64,000 nucleotides of DNA from Pseudomonas putida NBRC 14164 (GTDB lineage: Bacteria; Pseudomonadota; Gammaproteobacteria; Pseudomonadales; Pseudomonadaceae): assembly GCF_000412675.1 (NCBI RefSeq), contig NC_021505.1:4644501-4708500 (forward strand), written 5' to 3'. A program made the position numbers and the translations under genes. The notes beneath the pieces are model-generated. The model was not told the DNA's origin and did not search any database. It was given only the letters and a program-made list of their open reading frames with translations. Shown here one piece after another: positions 1 through 9,254 of this stretch; within the stretch, counting starts at the first letter, position 1, and every line of letters begins with the position of its first letter.

Positions 1-1833
1 CTGGCCTCGCGTTTTGTCGGTGAGGAACGCGCCCGGCAGAGCTTCATCCGCTTTGCCTACCGCCAGGGCAAGGGCTTCAACCCCAACCAGAATGCCGACG
101 GCGACTGGATCGAACACACCGAACGCCTGCTGGCCGGGGTGCTCGGGACCTCGTCGACCCGCGCCGTGGTCAAGGCCGCCATCGAAGGCCGCGACATGCA
201 GCTGGAAGACGTGGTACGCATTGCCGACGAAGCCAGCGAGGTGCTGCAGTTCAACCGCGCGCTGCTGCAAGGCGCCATCGAGAACATCAACCAGGGCATC
301 AGCGTGGTCGACCAGAACCTGCACCTGGTGGCCTGGAACCGTCGCTACCTGGAGCTGTTCAACTACCCCGACGGGCTGATCAGCGTGGGCCGGCCGATTG
401 CCGACATCATCCGCTACAACGCCGAGCGCGGCCTGTGCGGCCCGGGCGAAGCGCAGGTGCATGTGGCGCGGCGCCTGCACTGGATGCGCCAAGGCCGCGC
501 GCATTCTTCCGAACGGCTATTCCCCAATGGCCGGGTGATCGAGCTGATCGGCAACCCGATGCCGGGTGGCGGCTTCGTCATGAGTTTCACCGACATCACC
601 CCGTTCCGCGAGGCCGAGCAGGCCCTGCGCGATGCCAACGAAGGACTGGAACAACGGGTGGCCGAGCGCACCCGCGAACTGTCGCAACTGAACCAGGCGT
701 TGTCCGAAGCCAAGAGCCAGGCCGAAGCGGTCAGCAAGTCCAAGACCCGCTTCCTGGCTGCGGTCAGCCACGACCTGATGCAACCCCTGAACGCCGCCCG
801 GCTGTTCTCCGCCGCCCTGTCGCAGCAAGCGGAGGGCATGAACGAAGAGGCCCAGCAGTTGGTGCAGCACATGGACAGCTCGCTACGTTCGGCCGAAGAA
901 CTGATCAGCGACCTGCTGGACATCTCGCGCCTGGAAAACGGCAAGATCACCCCAGACGCCAAGCCCTTCGCCCTCAACGAACTGTTCGACACGCTGGGTG
1001 CCGAGTTCAAGGTGCTGGCGGCCGAGAAAAACCTGGAGTTCCGCCTGCGTGGCAGCCGCCTGCGGGTGGACAGCGACATGAAGCTGTTGCGCCGGGTACT
1101 GCAGAACTTCCTCACCAATGCCCTGCGCTACGGCAAGAGCCCGATCCTGCTGGGCGCGCGCCGCCAGGGCGAGCGCCTGTGGCTGGAGGTGTGGGACCGT
1201 GGCCCGGGCATCGCCGACGACAAGCTGCAAGTGATCTTCCAGGAGTTCAAGCGCCTGGACAGTCACCAGACACGCGCCGAGAAAGGCCTGGGCCTGGGTC
1301 TGGCAATTGCCGACGGCCTGTGCCGGGTGCTGGGGCACCCGCTGGAAGTGCGGTCGTGGCCGGGCAAAGGCACGGTGTTCCGCGTCAGCGTGCCGATTGC
1401 CCGCCAGGCCGCCCCGGCGCCAAGCGCCCCCGCTGAACAACAGGGCGGCCAGCCGCTGGCCGGGCTGCAAGTGCTGTGCGTGGACAACGAAGACAGCATC
1501 CTGATTGGCATGAACAGCCTGCTCAGCCGCTGGGGCTGCCAGGTATGGACCGCGCGCAACCAGGCGGAATGCGAAGCCCTGCTGGCCAAGGGCATGCGCC
1601 CGCATCTGGCACTGGTCGACTACCACCTGGATGACGGTGAGACCGGCACCGGGCTGATGGGCTGGCTACGTGCACGCCTGGGTGAACCGGTGCCAGGCGT
1701 GGTGATCAGCGCCGACGGCAGCAAGGAAACCATCGCCATGGTGCATGCGGCAGGCCTGGATTACCTGGCCAAACCGGTCAAGCCAGCAGCCTTGCGCGCC
1801 ATGCTCAATCGCCATCTGAGCCAGGTTCAGTAA
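1..1833 (+). CDS. Hybrid sensor histidine kinase/response regulator, CbrA-like, 5' end missing
   Basis: The frame is open from base 1, so the gene starts outside the window. The first visible stretch (about bases 100-270) resembles the STAC linker that joins an SLC5-type sodium/solute symporter to a kinase. A PAS-like domain follows (about 270-600), then a coiled coil, an H-box with the phospho-accepting His at codon 769-771 (motif VSHDLMQPLNAARLF), an HATPase domain with DRGPGI and GLGLGLAIADGL, and a receiver domain with the acceptor Asp at 1618-1620. Family knowledge predicts an inner-membrane protein whose transporter-like N-terminus senses a small nutrient and whose kinase passes phosphate to a response regulator. 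The transporter part is inferred, not seen. The 3' end overlaps the convergent rmuC by 29 bp. Confidence 0.85.
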   Translation: MASRFVGEERARQSFIRFAYRQGKGFNPNQNADGDWIEHTERLLAGVLGTSSTRAVVKAAIEGRDMQLEDVVRIADEASEVLQFNRALLQGAIENINQGISVVDQNLHLVAWNRRYLELFNYPDGLISVGRPIADIIRYNAERGLCGPGEAQVHVARRLHWMRQGRAHSSERLFPNGRVIELIGNPMPGGGFVMSFTDITPFREAEQALRDANEGLEQRVAERTRELSQLNQALSEAKSQAEAVSKSKTRFLAAVSHDLMQPLNAARLFSAALSQQAEGMNEEAQQLVQHMDSSLRSAEELISDLLDISRLENGKITPDAKPFALNELFDTLGAEFKVLAAEKNLEFRLRGSRLRVDSDMKLLRRVLQNFLTNALRYGKSPILLGARRQGERLWLEVWDRGPGIADDKLQVIFQEFKRLDSHQTRAEKGLGLGLAIADGLCRVLGHPLEVRSWPGKGTVFRVSVPIARQAAPAPSAPAEQQGGQPLAGLQVLCVDNEDSILIGMNSLLSRWGCQVWTARNQAECEALLAKGMRPHLALVDYHLDDGETGTGLMGWLRARLGEPVPGVVISADGSKETIAMVHAAGLDYLAKPVKPAALRAMLNRHLSQVQ

Positions 1834-3289
1834 CTGCGGGGTCCGGCACCTCATCGGACAGCGCCCGCTCCAGCAAGTCTGCCGGCAGGCTCTTGCTGGC
1901 GCGGGCGCCCAGCAGCTTCAGCTGCTCGCTGCGGCTGACCAGGTTGCCGCGCCCTTCGCACAGCTTGTTACGGGCAGCGGCATAAGCCTTGTCCACCTGT
2001 TGCAGGCGGCTGCCCAGCTCGTCCAGGTCCTGGATGAACAGCACGAACTTGTCGTAGAGCCAGCCGGCGCGCTCGGCAATTTCCCGGGCGTTCTGGCCCT
2101 GGCGCTCCTGTTTCCACAGGCTGTCGATCACCCGCAGGGTAGCCAGCAGGGTGGTAGGGCTGACGATCACGATATGCCGGTCGAAGGCTTCCTGGAACAG
2201 ATTCGGCTCAGCCTGCAGGGCTGCCGAGAAGGCCGCTTCGATGGGCACGAACAGCAGCACGAAATCCAGGCTGTGCAGGCCTTCGAGGCGGTTGTAGTCC
2301 TTGCTCGACAAGCCTTTGACGTGGCTGCGCAGCGACTGCACGTGCTGTTTGAGCGCGGCCTCGTCGTTGTTGGCGACAAACTGCTGGTACGCCGTAAGGC
2401 TGACCTTGGCGTCCACCACCACCTGTTTGTCGCCGGGCAGCATGATCAGCACGTCGGGCTGGAAACGCTCGCCGTCAGCGCTCTTGAGGCTGACCTGGGT
2501 CTGGTATTCGCGGCCTTTTTCCAGGCCAGCATGTTCCAACACCCGCTCGAGGATCAGCTCGCCCCAGTTGCCCTGGGTTTTTTGGCCTTTGAGGGCCTGG
2601 GTCAGGTTGGTGGCTTCGTCGGACAGGCGCAGGTTGAGCTGTTGCAGGCGCTCAAGCTCTTTGCCCAGGGAAAAGCGTTCGCGGGCTTCCTGCTGATAGC
2701 TTTCTTCGACGCGTTTTTCGAAGGACTGGATACGCTCCTTGAGCGGGTCGAGCAACTGGCCCAAGTGCTGCTGGCTGGTCTGGGCGAAGCGTTGCTCGCG
2801 CTCGTCGAAGATCTTGGTGGCCATGTCGGCGAACTGGGCGCGCAGGGTGTCGCGGGCTTCCTGCAGGTCTTCCAGGCGCTGCTGATGGCTTTCTTGCTGC
2901 TCACGCAGTTCAGCCTCCAGGCGCGCACCCTGAGACTCCAGACGACGCAGCTCGGCTTCACGGTTGGCGCGCTCCAGGCTCCAGGCGTGGGCAGCGTCAC
3001 GGGCGTTGTCGCGGTCGATCTGCAGCAGTTCCAGTTCACGGCCCTGGGCGGCCAGTTGGGCCTGCTTGACAGTGTTGGCTTCGCTGAGGTCGCTGACTTC
3101 GTCGCGGCTGGCCTCAAGCTGCGCCTGCAGGCCGGCCTGGGCCAGCAGGGCTGCGTTGAGGCGCTCTTCGAGCAAGGCCTGCTCGCCTTGCCGTGCGCCC
3201 TGCCGGCGCTGCACCTGCATGACCCAAAAAAGACAGGGTAAAGCACCTGCCACCAAGCCCAGCAGAATGCTGGCCAGATCCACTGTCAT
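1805..3289 (-). CDS. rmuC: DNA recombination protein RmuC
   Basis: 494 residues. One N-terminal membrane helix (about residues 5-25) is followed by a long Glu/Gln/Ala-rich coiled coil to about residue 200, then the RmuC core with a PD-(D/E)XK-like nuclease signature (FQPDVLIMLPGDKQVVVDAK). RmuC proteins limit DNA inversions at short inverted repeats, which is worth noting in a genome rich in palindromes. The ATG at 3289 is chosen because GGGG lies about 8 nt upstream; a GTG 15 bp further upstream has no ribosome site. The convergent kinase gene overlaps its 3' end. Confidence 0.9.
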   Translation of the reverse strand: MTVDLASILLGLVAGALPCLFWVMQVQRRQGARQGEQALLEERLNAALLAQAGLQAQLEASRDEVSDLSEANTVKQAQLAAQGRELELLQIDRDNARDAAHAWSLERANREAELRRLESQGARLEAELREQQESHQQRLEDLQEARDTLRAQFADMATKIFDEREQRFAQTSQQHLGQLLDPLKERIQSFEKRVEESYQQEARERFSLGKELERLQQLNLRLSDEATNLTQALKGQKTQGNWGELILERVLEHAGLEKGREYQTQVSLKSADGERFQPDVLIMLPGDKQVVVDAKVSLTAYQQFVANNDEAALKQHVQSLRSHVKGLSSKDYNRLEGLHSLDFVLLFVPIEAAFSAALQAEPNLFQEAFDRHIVIVSPTTLLATLRVIDSLWKQERQGQNAREIAERAGWLYDKFVLFIQDLDELGSRLQQVDKAYAAARNKLCEGRGNLVSRSEQLKLLGARASKSLPADLLERALSDEVPDPAVTEPGSDGD

Positions 3290-3352
3290 GCTTACCCCGA
3301 TCACGCTGATGCAAATTGAGTGCAGCTTATCAGCCTGAGGCTTGTCGGAGCA

Positions 3353-3694
3353 TTACTTCGCCTGGTCCGGATCGTTTTGCTGGCACAGCCGCGCATACTC
3401 CAGCTGTGCCCGCCGGTCACCGGCGCGGGCTGCCTGGCGCAGCAGTTCGTGGCCAATACGCCGGTCACGGGCGTTGCCACAATCGCGGCACAGCATCTGC
3501 CCCAAGCGGCTCTGTGCCACCACCACGCCCTGACGCGCCGGCTGCTTGAGCAGGCGCCCGGCCAGGTGCTTGACCTGGGGCTTGTCGCCCAGGCGCGGGC
3601 TATCGAGCAGCCACAAGGCCACTTTCAAGGAAAAGCGCTCGGAAGGAGGCGTCGATGCTGCAGGGCTGGCGAGGTGTTTACCGCGAAACTTCAT
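3353..3694 (-). CDS. Small Sel1-repeat-like hypothetical protein
   Basis: 113 residues, basic, with no signal peptide or membrane segment. The last third (RRIGHELLRQAARAGDRRAQ and the following LEYARLC) has the Ala/Gly/Leu spacing of a Sel1/TPR-type helical repeat, and the middle carries a second weaker copy, so a protein-binding solenoid fragment is likely. Function is unknown. ATG 3694 is preferred over a TTG 18 bp upstream, but neither has a strong Shine-Dalgarno. It lies 63 bp upstream of rmuC on the same strand and could be co-transcribed with it. Confidence 0.6.
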   Translation of the reverse strand: MKFRGKHLASPAASTPPSERFSLKVALWLLDSPRLGDKPQVKHLAGRLLKQPARQGVVVAQSRLGQMLCRDCGNARDRRIGHELLRQAARAGDRRAQLEYARLCQQNDPDQAK

Positions 3695-4639
3695 GAGCAA
3701 CAGGTTTGGCAACTCGAAAGGCGCGCCACTCTACTCTTTTTTTTTCGCTGTGAACTGTCGATTTATGGAGAATTGAAAAAATATTTCAATGATCTTTTCT
3801 TGACGTTTTCGAGTGGATGACCAACCGGTCTGTCGGGGCATGTCGATTGTCGGACAGTTCACCGCACTGCTGGCACGCCCGTTCTAGAGCAAGCGCCCGG
3901 GACAATCCACAGTTCCTGTGGATAACTCGGTGGACAACCCCCTTGCACACCCCGCAAAGCCCCGTGAATTGGGGCTTTGTCTCAAACTGACGATTTTTTC
4001 ACCAGCTGAAAATAGTGTTTTTTTTCATTGACTTAACCGCCTAGTCAAGGCATTGGCGAGGCCGTTGCAGCCTGTTGCCGGCCTGTTACAACCCTTGCCC
4101 CGAATGTGAACAAGTGCACCATGATCCGTCATTTGAGTGCACGAAATGGGCACATCCGCCCGTGTGCGGGCTATTTGCCCCCTCTTCACAGCGGTACAAA
4201 TACGCGCCATACTGCTCGGCTCACCTTAGCAAACGTAGTGCTTGCCAAGCGCCGGTATTTCCGGTAAGGTGCGCCTCGTTAGTACCAAGCTGAAAGTCAA
4301 TTCGGGCCACAACATCCTTGCAGACCCACTTCCCCAAGAGTGCGCTGCTGAAGCAGGATTGCCCATTCGATGATTCACTCGCCAGCCTCAGGCTGCTCAA
4401 GCACGAATCACGTGACAGATTGATCAGGATTCCACCCGACGGCCTAGAACCTTGGCCCCGACGTGCTGCCTGCCTTCCGAAGTACCTACCAGTCAGCCCA
4501 AGCGCCCACTTTTGATTGCGCTCTCTCTGGCTGCTTTGTTCCAGTCAGGTTCGTTCGTCCCTTAATAAAGGCGTCACTGGAACGTTTCTATCATGCACGG
4601 ATCATATCTCCCGTGTTTAAAGCAGGAACCTCCAACAAT
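3695..4639. other. 945-bp gap without a convincing gene
   Basis: The segment holds AT-rich runs (T-tract near 3728-3737, A/T-rich 3760-3800, T-run 4018-4025), one terminator-like hairpin at 3957-3979 and only short ORFs (for example 4025-4210 minus, 4318-4515 plus) that lack ribosome sites and recognisable protein motifs. It could carry a small RNA or a long leader for the gene at 4640, but no family was recognised. Confidence 0.5.
3957..3979. terminator. Terminator-like hairpin
   Basis: Perfect 8-bp stem AAAGCCCC/GGGGCTTT with a 7-nt loop. There is no long T-tract immediately after it, although T-rich sequence begins about 15 bp further on. No gene ends just before it, so it may terminate an unrecognised short transcript. 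Confidence 0.45.
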
Positions 4640-4864
4640 ATGCAAACTCATCATCAGATTCAGGCTGCCATTGGCACCCTCTCCCAGGCCTTCTCGCCGT
4701 TGAAGTGCCTTATCGTTGCCCCACGCAAGGGCAGCTTCAGCTTCACCCTGGTAGACGAACACGGCGTCGCCTGCCACACCGAGCGCCTGTACCATGAACA
4801 GTACAGCCGCAATGAACCGCTGCAGGCGGTCATCGCCCGGACTCGCCAATCGCTCACCGCGTGA
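4640..4864 (+). CDS. Small conserved-type hypothetical protein, 74 aa
   Basis: 74 residues, soluble, beginning MQTHHQIQAAIGTL and ending RTRQSLTA. The composition is ordinary for a Pseudomonas gene, with no signal peptide or membrane segment. AGGA lies at 4622-4625, slightly far (14 nt) from the ATG. A longer frame opens upstream at 4463 but has no ribosome site and unlikely composition, so the internal ATG is used. I do not recognise a family. Confidence 0.55.
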   Translation: MQTHHQIQAAIGTLSQAFSPLKCLIVAPRKGSFSFTLVDEHGVACHTERLYHEQYSRNEPLQAVIARTRQSLTA

Positions 4865-5113
4865 GTGGCGAATACCGGGGCATTCAAGCGCTGAATCATC
4901 CCATCGCAAGCCTGCCTGAACGTTCTTGGCGTAATTGCCTACGGGCATATAGCCCGGTACGTCAGGCAGCAATCGATTTAAAAACAGCTCTTTACACCAC
5001 GATTATCACACTACACTTCAACTCGAGCGGTGCTTGCCGCTTCCGGCGGGCCTGATCATTCACCAGCTGCCAAGCTCCAGCGCCCGTCCGGCCCTTAATT
5101 GCTCGAGGGCATC

Positions 5114-5596
5114 ATGGGTATTGCGGCGAATGAATTGTGTCAGTATGTGATCCGACCCACCCTGGTCTACCTGAACCGTCACTGTGCCAGCGCGGAAGCC
5201 CTGCTATTGGGCATTGCCGCCAGCCAGTCGGCGCTCGGGTCCGCCTTGCATGACCGACGCGGGCACGGCCTTTACCGCATTGGCGAACACCGTCACCAAG
5301 CGCTCTGGGATGATTACCTGGCCCGCGACCCCGACCTGGCCAGCCTTGTGCGCGGCCTGGCAAGCCAGCACGCCTTCCTCGGCGGCCCGCACCTGGAACT
5401 CACCGTAAACCTGCGCTATTCCACAGCGATTGCCTGGATGCTCATTGAGGAGCAGGCCACGCCACTGCCTGCCGCTGACGACCTGTTGGCATTGGCACGG
5501 ATATGGCGTCAGATTTTCCACCCCCAAGGTCGCTTGCGGGACTTCACGCATGCCTGGCAGACCTGCATAGATCAGAGATTGCGACAGGTATCTTAA
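5114..5596 (+). CDS. Hypothetical protein resembling a phage-type muramidase-like family
   Basis: 160 residues. The pattern VIRPTL, then AEALLLGIAASQSALG, GLYRIGEHRHQALWDDYL, LVRGLASQ and a C-terminal ALARIWRQIFHPQG recalls phage proteins thought to act on peptidoglycan during entry or lysis, in which the segment reads TAAQESGLG followed by G-x-YQI. That assignment rests on memory of the motif pattern and is tentative. The usual Glu of the QESGLG motif is a Ser here (ASQSALG), which would argue against an active muramidase. The ATG at 5114 has GAGG at 5103-5106. No other phage gene lies near it; fadL follows on the same strand. Confidence 0.55.
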   Translation: MGIAANELCQYVIRPTLVYLNRHCASAEALLLGIAASQSALGSALHDRRGHGLYRIGEHRHQALWDDYLARDPDLASLVRGLASQHAFLGGPHLELTVNLRYSTAIAWMLIEEQATPLPAADDLLALARIWRQIFHPQGRLRDFTHAWQTCIDQRLRQVS

Positions 5597-5743
5597 GAAT
5601 CGTCCTACAGCATTACCGGAAAAAAGGGAATTTTGGTCGGATTGTCCTACAAAACCGCTCTATCTTCTGCGATTGAGGCTATGGCGCGGTGCGTGATTTG
5701 TTGGTAGCTTTTCGCCCCGGAGATCCCAAGGAGTTTTCTAATA

Positions 5744-7009
5744 ATGAAAAAAGTAATGCTCAAAACCTCCCTCGCCGTCGCTGTTGCCGTGGCATCCAGC
5801 CAAGTGTTCGCTGCAGGCTTCGCCCTGAACGAACAAAGCATCAGCAGCATGGGGACAGGTTTCGCGGGACGTTCTTCTTCTGCCGAAGATGCCAGCACCG
5901 TGTTTGGCAACCCGGCCGGCATGTCTCGCCTCAAACGCGAACAATTCACCGTGGGCGGCGCTGCCGTCATCGCCAAGTCCGACATCTCGGGCCGGGGCAG
6001 CAACCTCGGGGGTGAAACCGATGGTGACATGGTGCCTCTCGTTGGTGTCCCCATGGGTTACTACGTCAAGCCGATCGACGACCACTGGAGCGTCGGCTTC
6101 GGTGTCTATGTACCGTTTGGTCTGGTAACCGACTACGGCAGCGATGATGCCGCACGCTACTGGGGCAAGAAGAGCCACGTCGAGGTAGTCACGTTCCAGC
6201 CAACCGTCAGCTACGCCTTCAATGACAAGGTCTCGATCGGTTTCGGCCCTACCATCAACCGCATCAAGGGTGAACTGGGTTCGAGCCTGATCAACCCGTT
6301 CACCCCCGGCCGCAACGATGGCGAAGTGAAAATCAAGGGCGACGATACCGCCGTTGGTTACAACATCGGCATCCTGGTACAGGCTACCGACAGCACCCGC
6401 CTCGGTCTGACCTACCACTCGATGGTCGACTACAAGCTCGAGGGCAAGACCCGCGTCAGCACCCCGCTGATCGGGCCGTTCAACGGCAACAAATTCGACG
6501 CCTCGCTGAAGATCAAGACGCCGGAATCGGTCGACTTCTCGGTTACCCACGAACTCGACGACCAGTGGACCCTGTATGCAGGCAGCACCTGGACCCGCTG
6601 GAGCCGCCTGAAAGACATCACCGTGCAGAACGATGTCCCGGCGCCATTGGCAGGTTCGGCGTTCCAGACCATCACCGAAGAACAGAACTGGCATGACACC
6701 TGGGCCCACGCCATTGGTGCGTCGTACAAGGTCAACAAGGAGTGGGTGCTGCGCACCGGTTTCACCGTCGACCAGTCGCCGACCAACAACCATGACCGTT
6801 CACCACGTATCCCGACGGGCGACCGCAAGGTGTTCAGCCTGGGTGCCGGCTGGAGCCCGACCGACGATATGACCATCGACGTGGCCTATTCCTACCTGTG
6901 GGAAGAAGACACCAAGGTCAATCAGGTGAGCGCGACCAAGGGCAGCTACCAGGCCAAGTACGAAAACAGCGCTCACGGTATCGGTGCATCCCTCACCTAC
7001 CGCTTCTGA
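5744..7009 (+). CDS. FadL-family outer-membrane transporter for fatty acids or hydrophobic compounds
   Basis: 421 residues. A Sec signal peptide ends near SSQVFA-AG (about residue 24). The mature N-terminus has the FadL hatch signature ALNEQSISSMGTGFAGR and the NPAGM motif, followed by a beta-barrel with alternating aromatic strands that ends in YRF, the terminal Phe recognised by the Bam machinery. FadL proteins let long-chain fatty acids, alkanes or aromatics diffuse laterally into the outer membrane; the substrate here cannot be told. AAGGAG at 5729-5734 sets the ATG. A terminator follows at once, so the gene is probably monocistronic. Confidence 0.9.
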   Translation: MKKVMLKTSLAVAVAVASSQVFAAGFALNEQSISSMGTGFAGRSSSAEDASTVFGNPAGMSRLKREQFTVGGAAVIAKSDISGRGSNLGGETDGDMVPLVGVPMGYYVKPIDDHWSVGFGVYVPFGLVTDYGSDDAARYWGKKSHVEVVTFQPTVSYAFNDKVSIGFGPTINRIKGELGSSLINPFTPGRNDGEVKIKGDDTAVGYNIGILVQATDSTRLGLTYHSMVDYKLEGKTRVSTPLIGPFNGNKFDASLKIKTPESVDFSVTHELDDQWTLYAGSTWTRWSRLKDITVQNDVPAPLAGSAFQTITEEQNWHDTWAHAIGASYKVNKEWVLRTGFTVDQSPTNNHDRSPRIPTGDRKVFSLGAGWSPTDDMTIDVAYSYLWEEDTKVNQVSATKGSYQAKYENSAHGIGASLTYRF

Positions 7010-7026
7010 TTCGTACGTACCCCATT

Positions 7027-7052
7027 AAAAACCGCCCTCGTGGCGGTTTTTT
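7027..7052 (+). terminator. Rho-independent terminator after fadL-type gene
   Basis: AAAAACCGCC-CTCG-TGGCGGTTTTTT: a GC stem with A and T tracts on both sides, so it can serve both fadL and the convergent LysR gene, whose stop codon starts at its last base. Confidence 0.9.
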
Positions 7053-7981
7053 CATGCCTGCACCTGCCAACTGTCCCCCAGGCACTCACGCAGGTAGTCC
7101 ATGAACACACGCACTTTCGCGGTCATGGCGAAACGGTCGGCCAGGCACAGGTAGATGTCCATTGGTTCGGTCTGGGCGTAGGCCTGGCCACTGTCGCTGT
7201 ACTCGAACAACGGCACCAGCGCACCGCTGGCGAGGTGCGGTCGCACCATGAACTCGGCCAGGCGGGTGATACCGCCATCGTGCAGCGCCATCTGGGTCAG
7301 GGCGTCGATGTCGTCGCTGATCAGTACACTGCCGAACTCCGCCTCAAAACGCAGCCCATCGCGCATGAAACCCCAGCGCAGAAACCGCCCATCCACCGGG
7401 TAACGGAACACCAGGCAACGGTGATCGCGCAATGCCTCGGGCGTACCCGGCACCCCAGCGCTTTGCAAGTACCCGGGCGAGGCACAGCAAATGAACGGGA
7501 TCCGAGCGATATGCCTGGCCAACAGCTGGTCTTCCAGCTGCGGGGCAATACGCAGGCTGACGTCGACGTCTTCACGTGCATGGTTGACCCGACGATCAGT
7601 CGTTACCAACTCTATCGAAAGCAGTGGATAGCGGGCATTGAAGGCGGGTATCAGTGGCGCTAGCACGTGGCGGCCAAACGCGGATGTAGAGGCGATGCAA
7701 AGCCGCCCTTGGGGTTCACTGTCTGGCGTAGTGATGGCCTGCTCAGCCAGGGCCAGGTCACGTTCGATATGCCTGACACGCTCGTAGTAGTGCGTACCCG
7801 CCGGCGTCAGCGCCATGCTGCGGGTGGTACGGCTGAGCAGGCGCACCTGCAGATGGCCCTCCAGGCGTGCCAGGTTCTGGCTGACCGCTGCCGGGCTAAG
7901 GCCCAGGGTACGGGCGCCGCCGGCGATGCTGCCGGCCTCGACCACCTTGATGAAGCTGCGGATGGCGTTGAGCAGGTCCAT
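7052..7981 (-). CDS. LysR-family transcriptional regulator
   Basis: 309 residues. The N-terminal winged helix-turn-helix (residues 1-60, with AGSIAGGARTLGLSPAAVSQ as recognition region) is followed by a periplasmic-binding-type effector domain from about residue 90. The subgroup features (DLLNAIRSFIKVVEAGS, TPAGTHYYERV) are those of the large CrgA-like LysR set. It is divergent from the DUF2798 gene at 8097, so it may control that gene and itself from the 115-bp gap between them. The effector is unknown. Confidence 0.88.
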   Translation of the reverse strand: MDLLNAIRSFIKVVEAGSIAGGARTLGLSPAAVSQNLARLEGHLQVRLLSRTTRSMALTPAGTHYYERVRHIERDLALAEQAITTPDSEPQGRLCIASTSAFGRHVLAPLIPAFNARYPLLSIELVTTDRRVNHAREDVDVSLRIAPQLEDQLLARHIARIPFICCASPGYLQSAGVPGTPEALRDHRCLVFRYPVDGRFLRWGFMRDGLRFEAEFGSVLISDDIDALTQMALHDGGITRLAEFMVRPHLASGALVPLFEYSDSGQAYAQTEPMDIYLCLADRFAMTAKVRVFMDYLRECLGDSWQVQA

Positions 7982-8096
7982 GCGAGAGCTCTTGCATTCG
8001 TAAGAATCTCTTTATAAAGAACTCAGCGAGGCTGGTCTACAGCTGCGGCTGAGGGGATTGTTAACCTGCGCGTCCACTCACCTTTCAGGAGTTCAC

Positions 8097-8357
8097 ATGA
8101 GCAACCTGTCCCAGTCGCGCAGCCGACGCAAATTGCACCCGGGCGCTACGCCCTACGTTTTTGCCTTTTTCATGTCGTCAATCATGGCGCTGCTAATGTG
8201 CTTCGTGATCACCGCGGCGAATGCCGGGGTTACTGCGCAGTACCTGAGCAATGTGCTGAAGGCCTATCAATTGGCGATGCCAGTGGCGTTCGTTTGCGTG
8301 TTGATGGTCAGGCCGGTGGTGGTGCGGTTGGTGGCGATTACGGTGCATGCGAAATGA
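8097..8357 (+). CDS. DUF2798 family small membrane protein
   Basis: 86 residues. A short basic N-terminus precedes two predicted membrane helices (about residues 18-42 and 58-80), the layout of DUF2798 proteins, whose function is unknown. CAGGAG at 8085-8090 supports the ATG at 8097 rather than an upstream start at 8058. It is divergent from the LysR gene and ends 27 bp before the first hexanucleotide array. Confidence 0.8.
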   Translation: MSNLSQSRSRRKLHPGATPYVFAFFMSSIMALLMCFVITAANAGVTAQYLSNVLKAYQLAMPVAFVCVLMVRPVVVRLVAITVHAK

Positions 8358-8383
8358 AATAATCCGATGCCGAGCCACGCCAT

Positions 8384-8514
<131 letters not shown>

Positions 8515-9130
8515 CTTCGCGACTTCAGGAGGCCGAACGCAGGCCTTGCGAAGGGAGGTGACGGGCATGGATGCCCGTCAAGCGCTGGGCCCCAGGATGG
8601 GGCCTGCAGCGCGGTCCTCCCGGGAGCGAGGCCGGAGTGAGGGAACCCCGGAGCGCAGCGCAGGGGCCGGATGATCGGAGCGCAGCGTTTTTTGGTTACT
8701 TTTTGTCGCGTTTGACAAAAAGTGACTCGCCGTAAGGGCGAAAAGGTGAGTCAGCGTCGCCATCGCAAATGGCCTTTGCGCGAGCTAAAAACCACCACTG
8801 TTTCGCTTTTCGCTTGAAGGCGTGGGCATCAACAATGAGGTCAACATTCATTTCAAAGGTGGCGCGTAGTCACCTTTCCGCCCTTACGGCGGGTCCCTTT
8901 TTGTCGTGGCAAAAAGGAACCAAAAACCGTCCGCTCCCATCATCCGGCCCCTACGCTGCGCTCCGGGGTCCCCTCGCTCCGGGCTTGCTCCCGGGAGGAC
9001 CGCGCTGCAGGCCCCATCCTGGGGCCCAGCGCTTGACGGGCATCCATGCCCGTCACCTCCCTCCGCAAGCCCTGCGCTCGGCCTCCTGAAGTCGCAATCT
9101 GCGTCGCCTGGACTACCGCGCGCTTAGAAG
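8515..9130. repeat. Palindromic repeat module, copy A (616 bp)
   Basis: A large imperfect palindrome. The left arm (about 8519-8755) reads outward as CGACTTCAGGAGGCCGA and reappears as reverse complement at the right (about 8865-9095). The arms contain nested small palindromes such as ACGGGCAT-GG-ATGCCCGT. An unpaired centre of about 110 bp separates them. Copy B repeats it 740 bp later with only a few differences; copy C shares the arms but not the centre. No transposase or intact reading frame is present. Confidence 0.93.
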
Positions 9131-9254
9131 CAAAAGCCGAAGCAAGAGCAAGAGCAAGAGCAAGAGCAAGAGCAAGAGCAAGAGCAAGAGCAAGAGCAAG
9201 AGCAATGAGGCCGTTGATCTTGATCGTGATCTTGACCTTGATCTTGCTTTTGAT
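9131..9254. repeat. Hexanucleotide arrays between modules A and B
   Basis: After CAAAAGCCGA comes a run of about ten GCAAGA units (about 9142-9202), then a short unique stretch and degenerate TTGATC units running into module B. It shows both border types in one place: the right border of A (GCAAGA) and the left border of B (CTTGAT-like). Confidence 0.9.

Noticed and set aside
2000-3241. 413-residue frame antisense to rmuC
   Set aside because: Shadow frame with low-complexity Leu/Gln composition; rmuC is clear on the other strand.
4025-4515. Small ORFs of 61 and 65 codons in the 0.95-kb gap
   Set aside because: No ribosome sites, odd composition and no recognisable motif.
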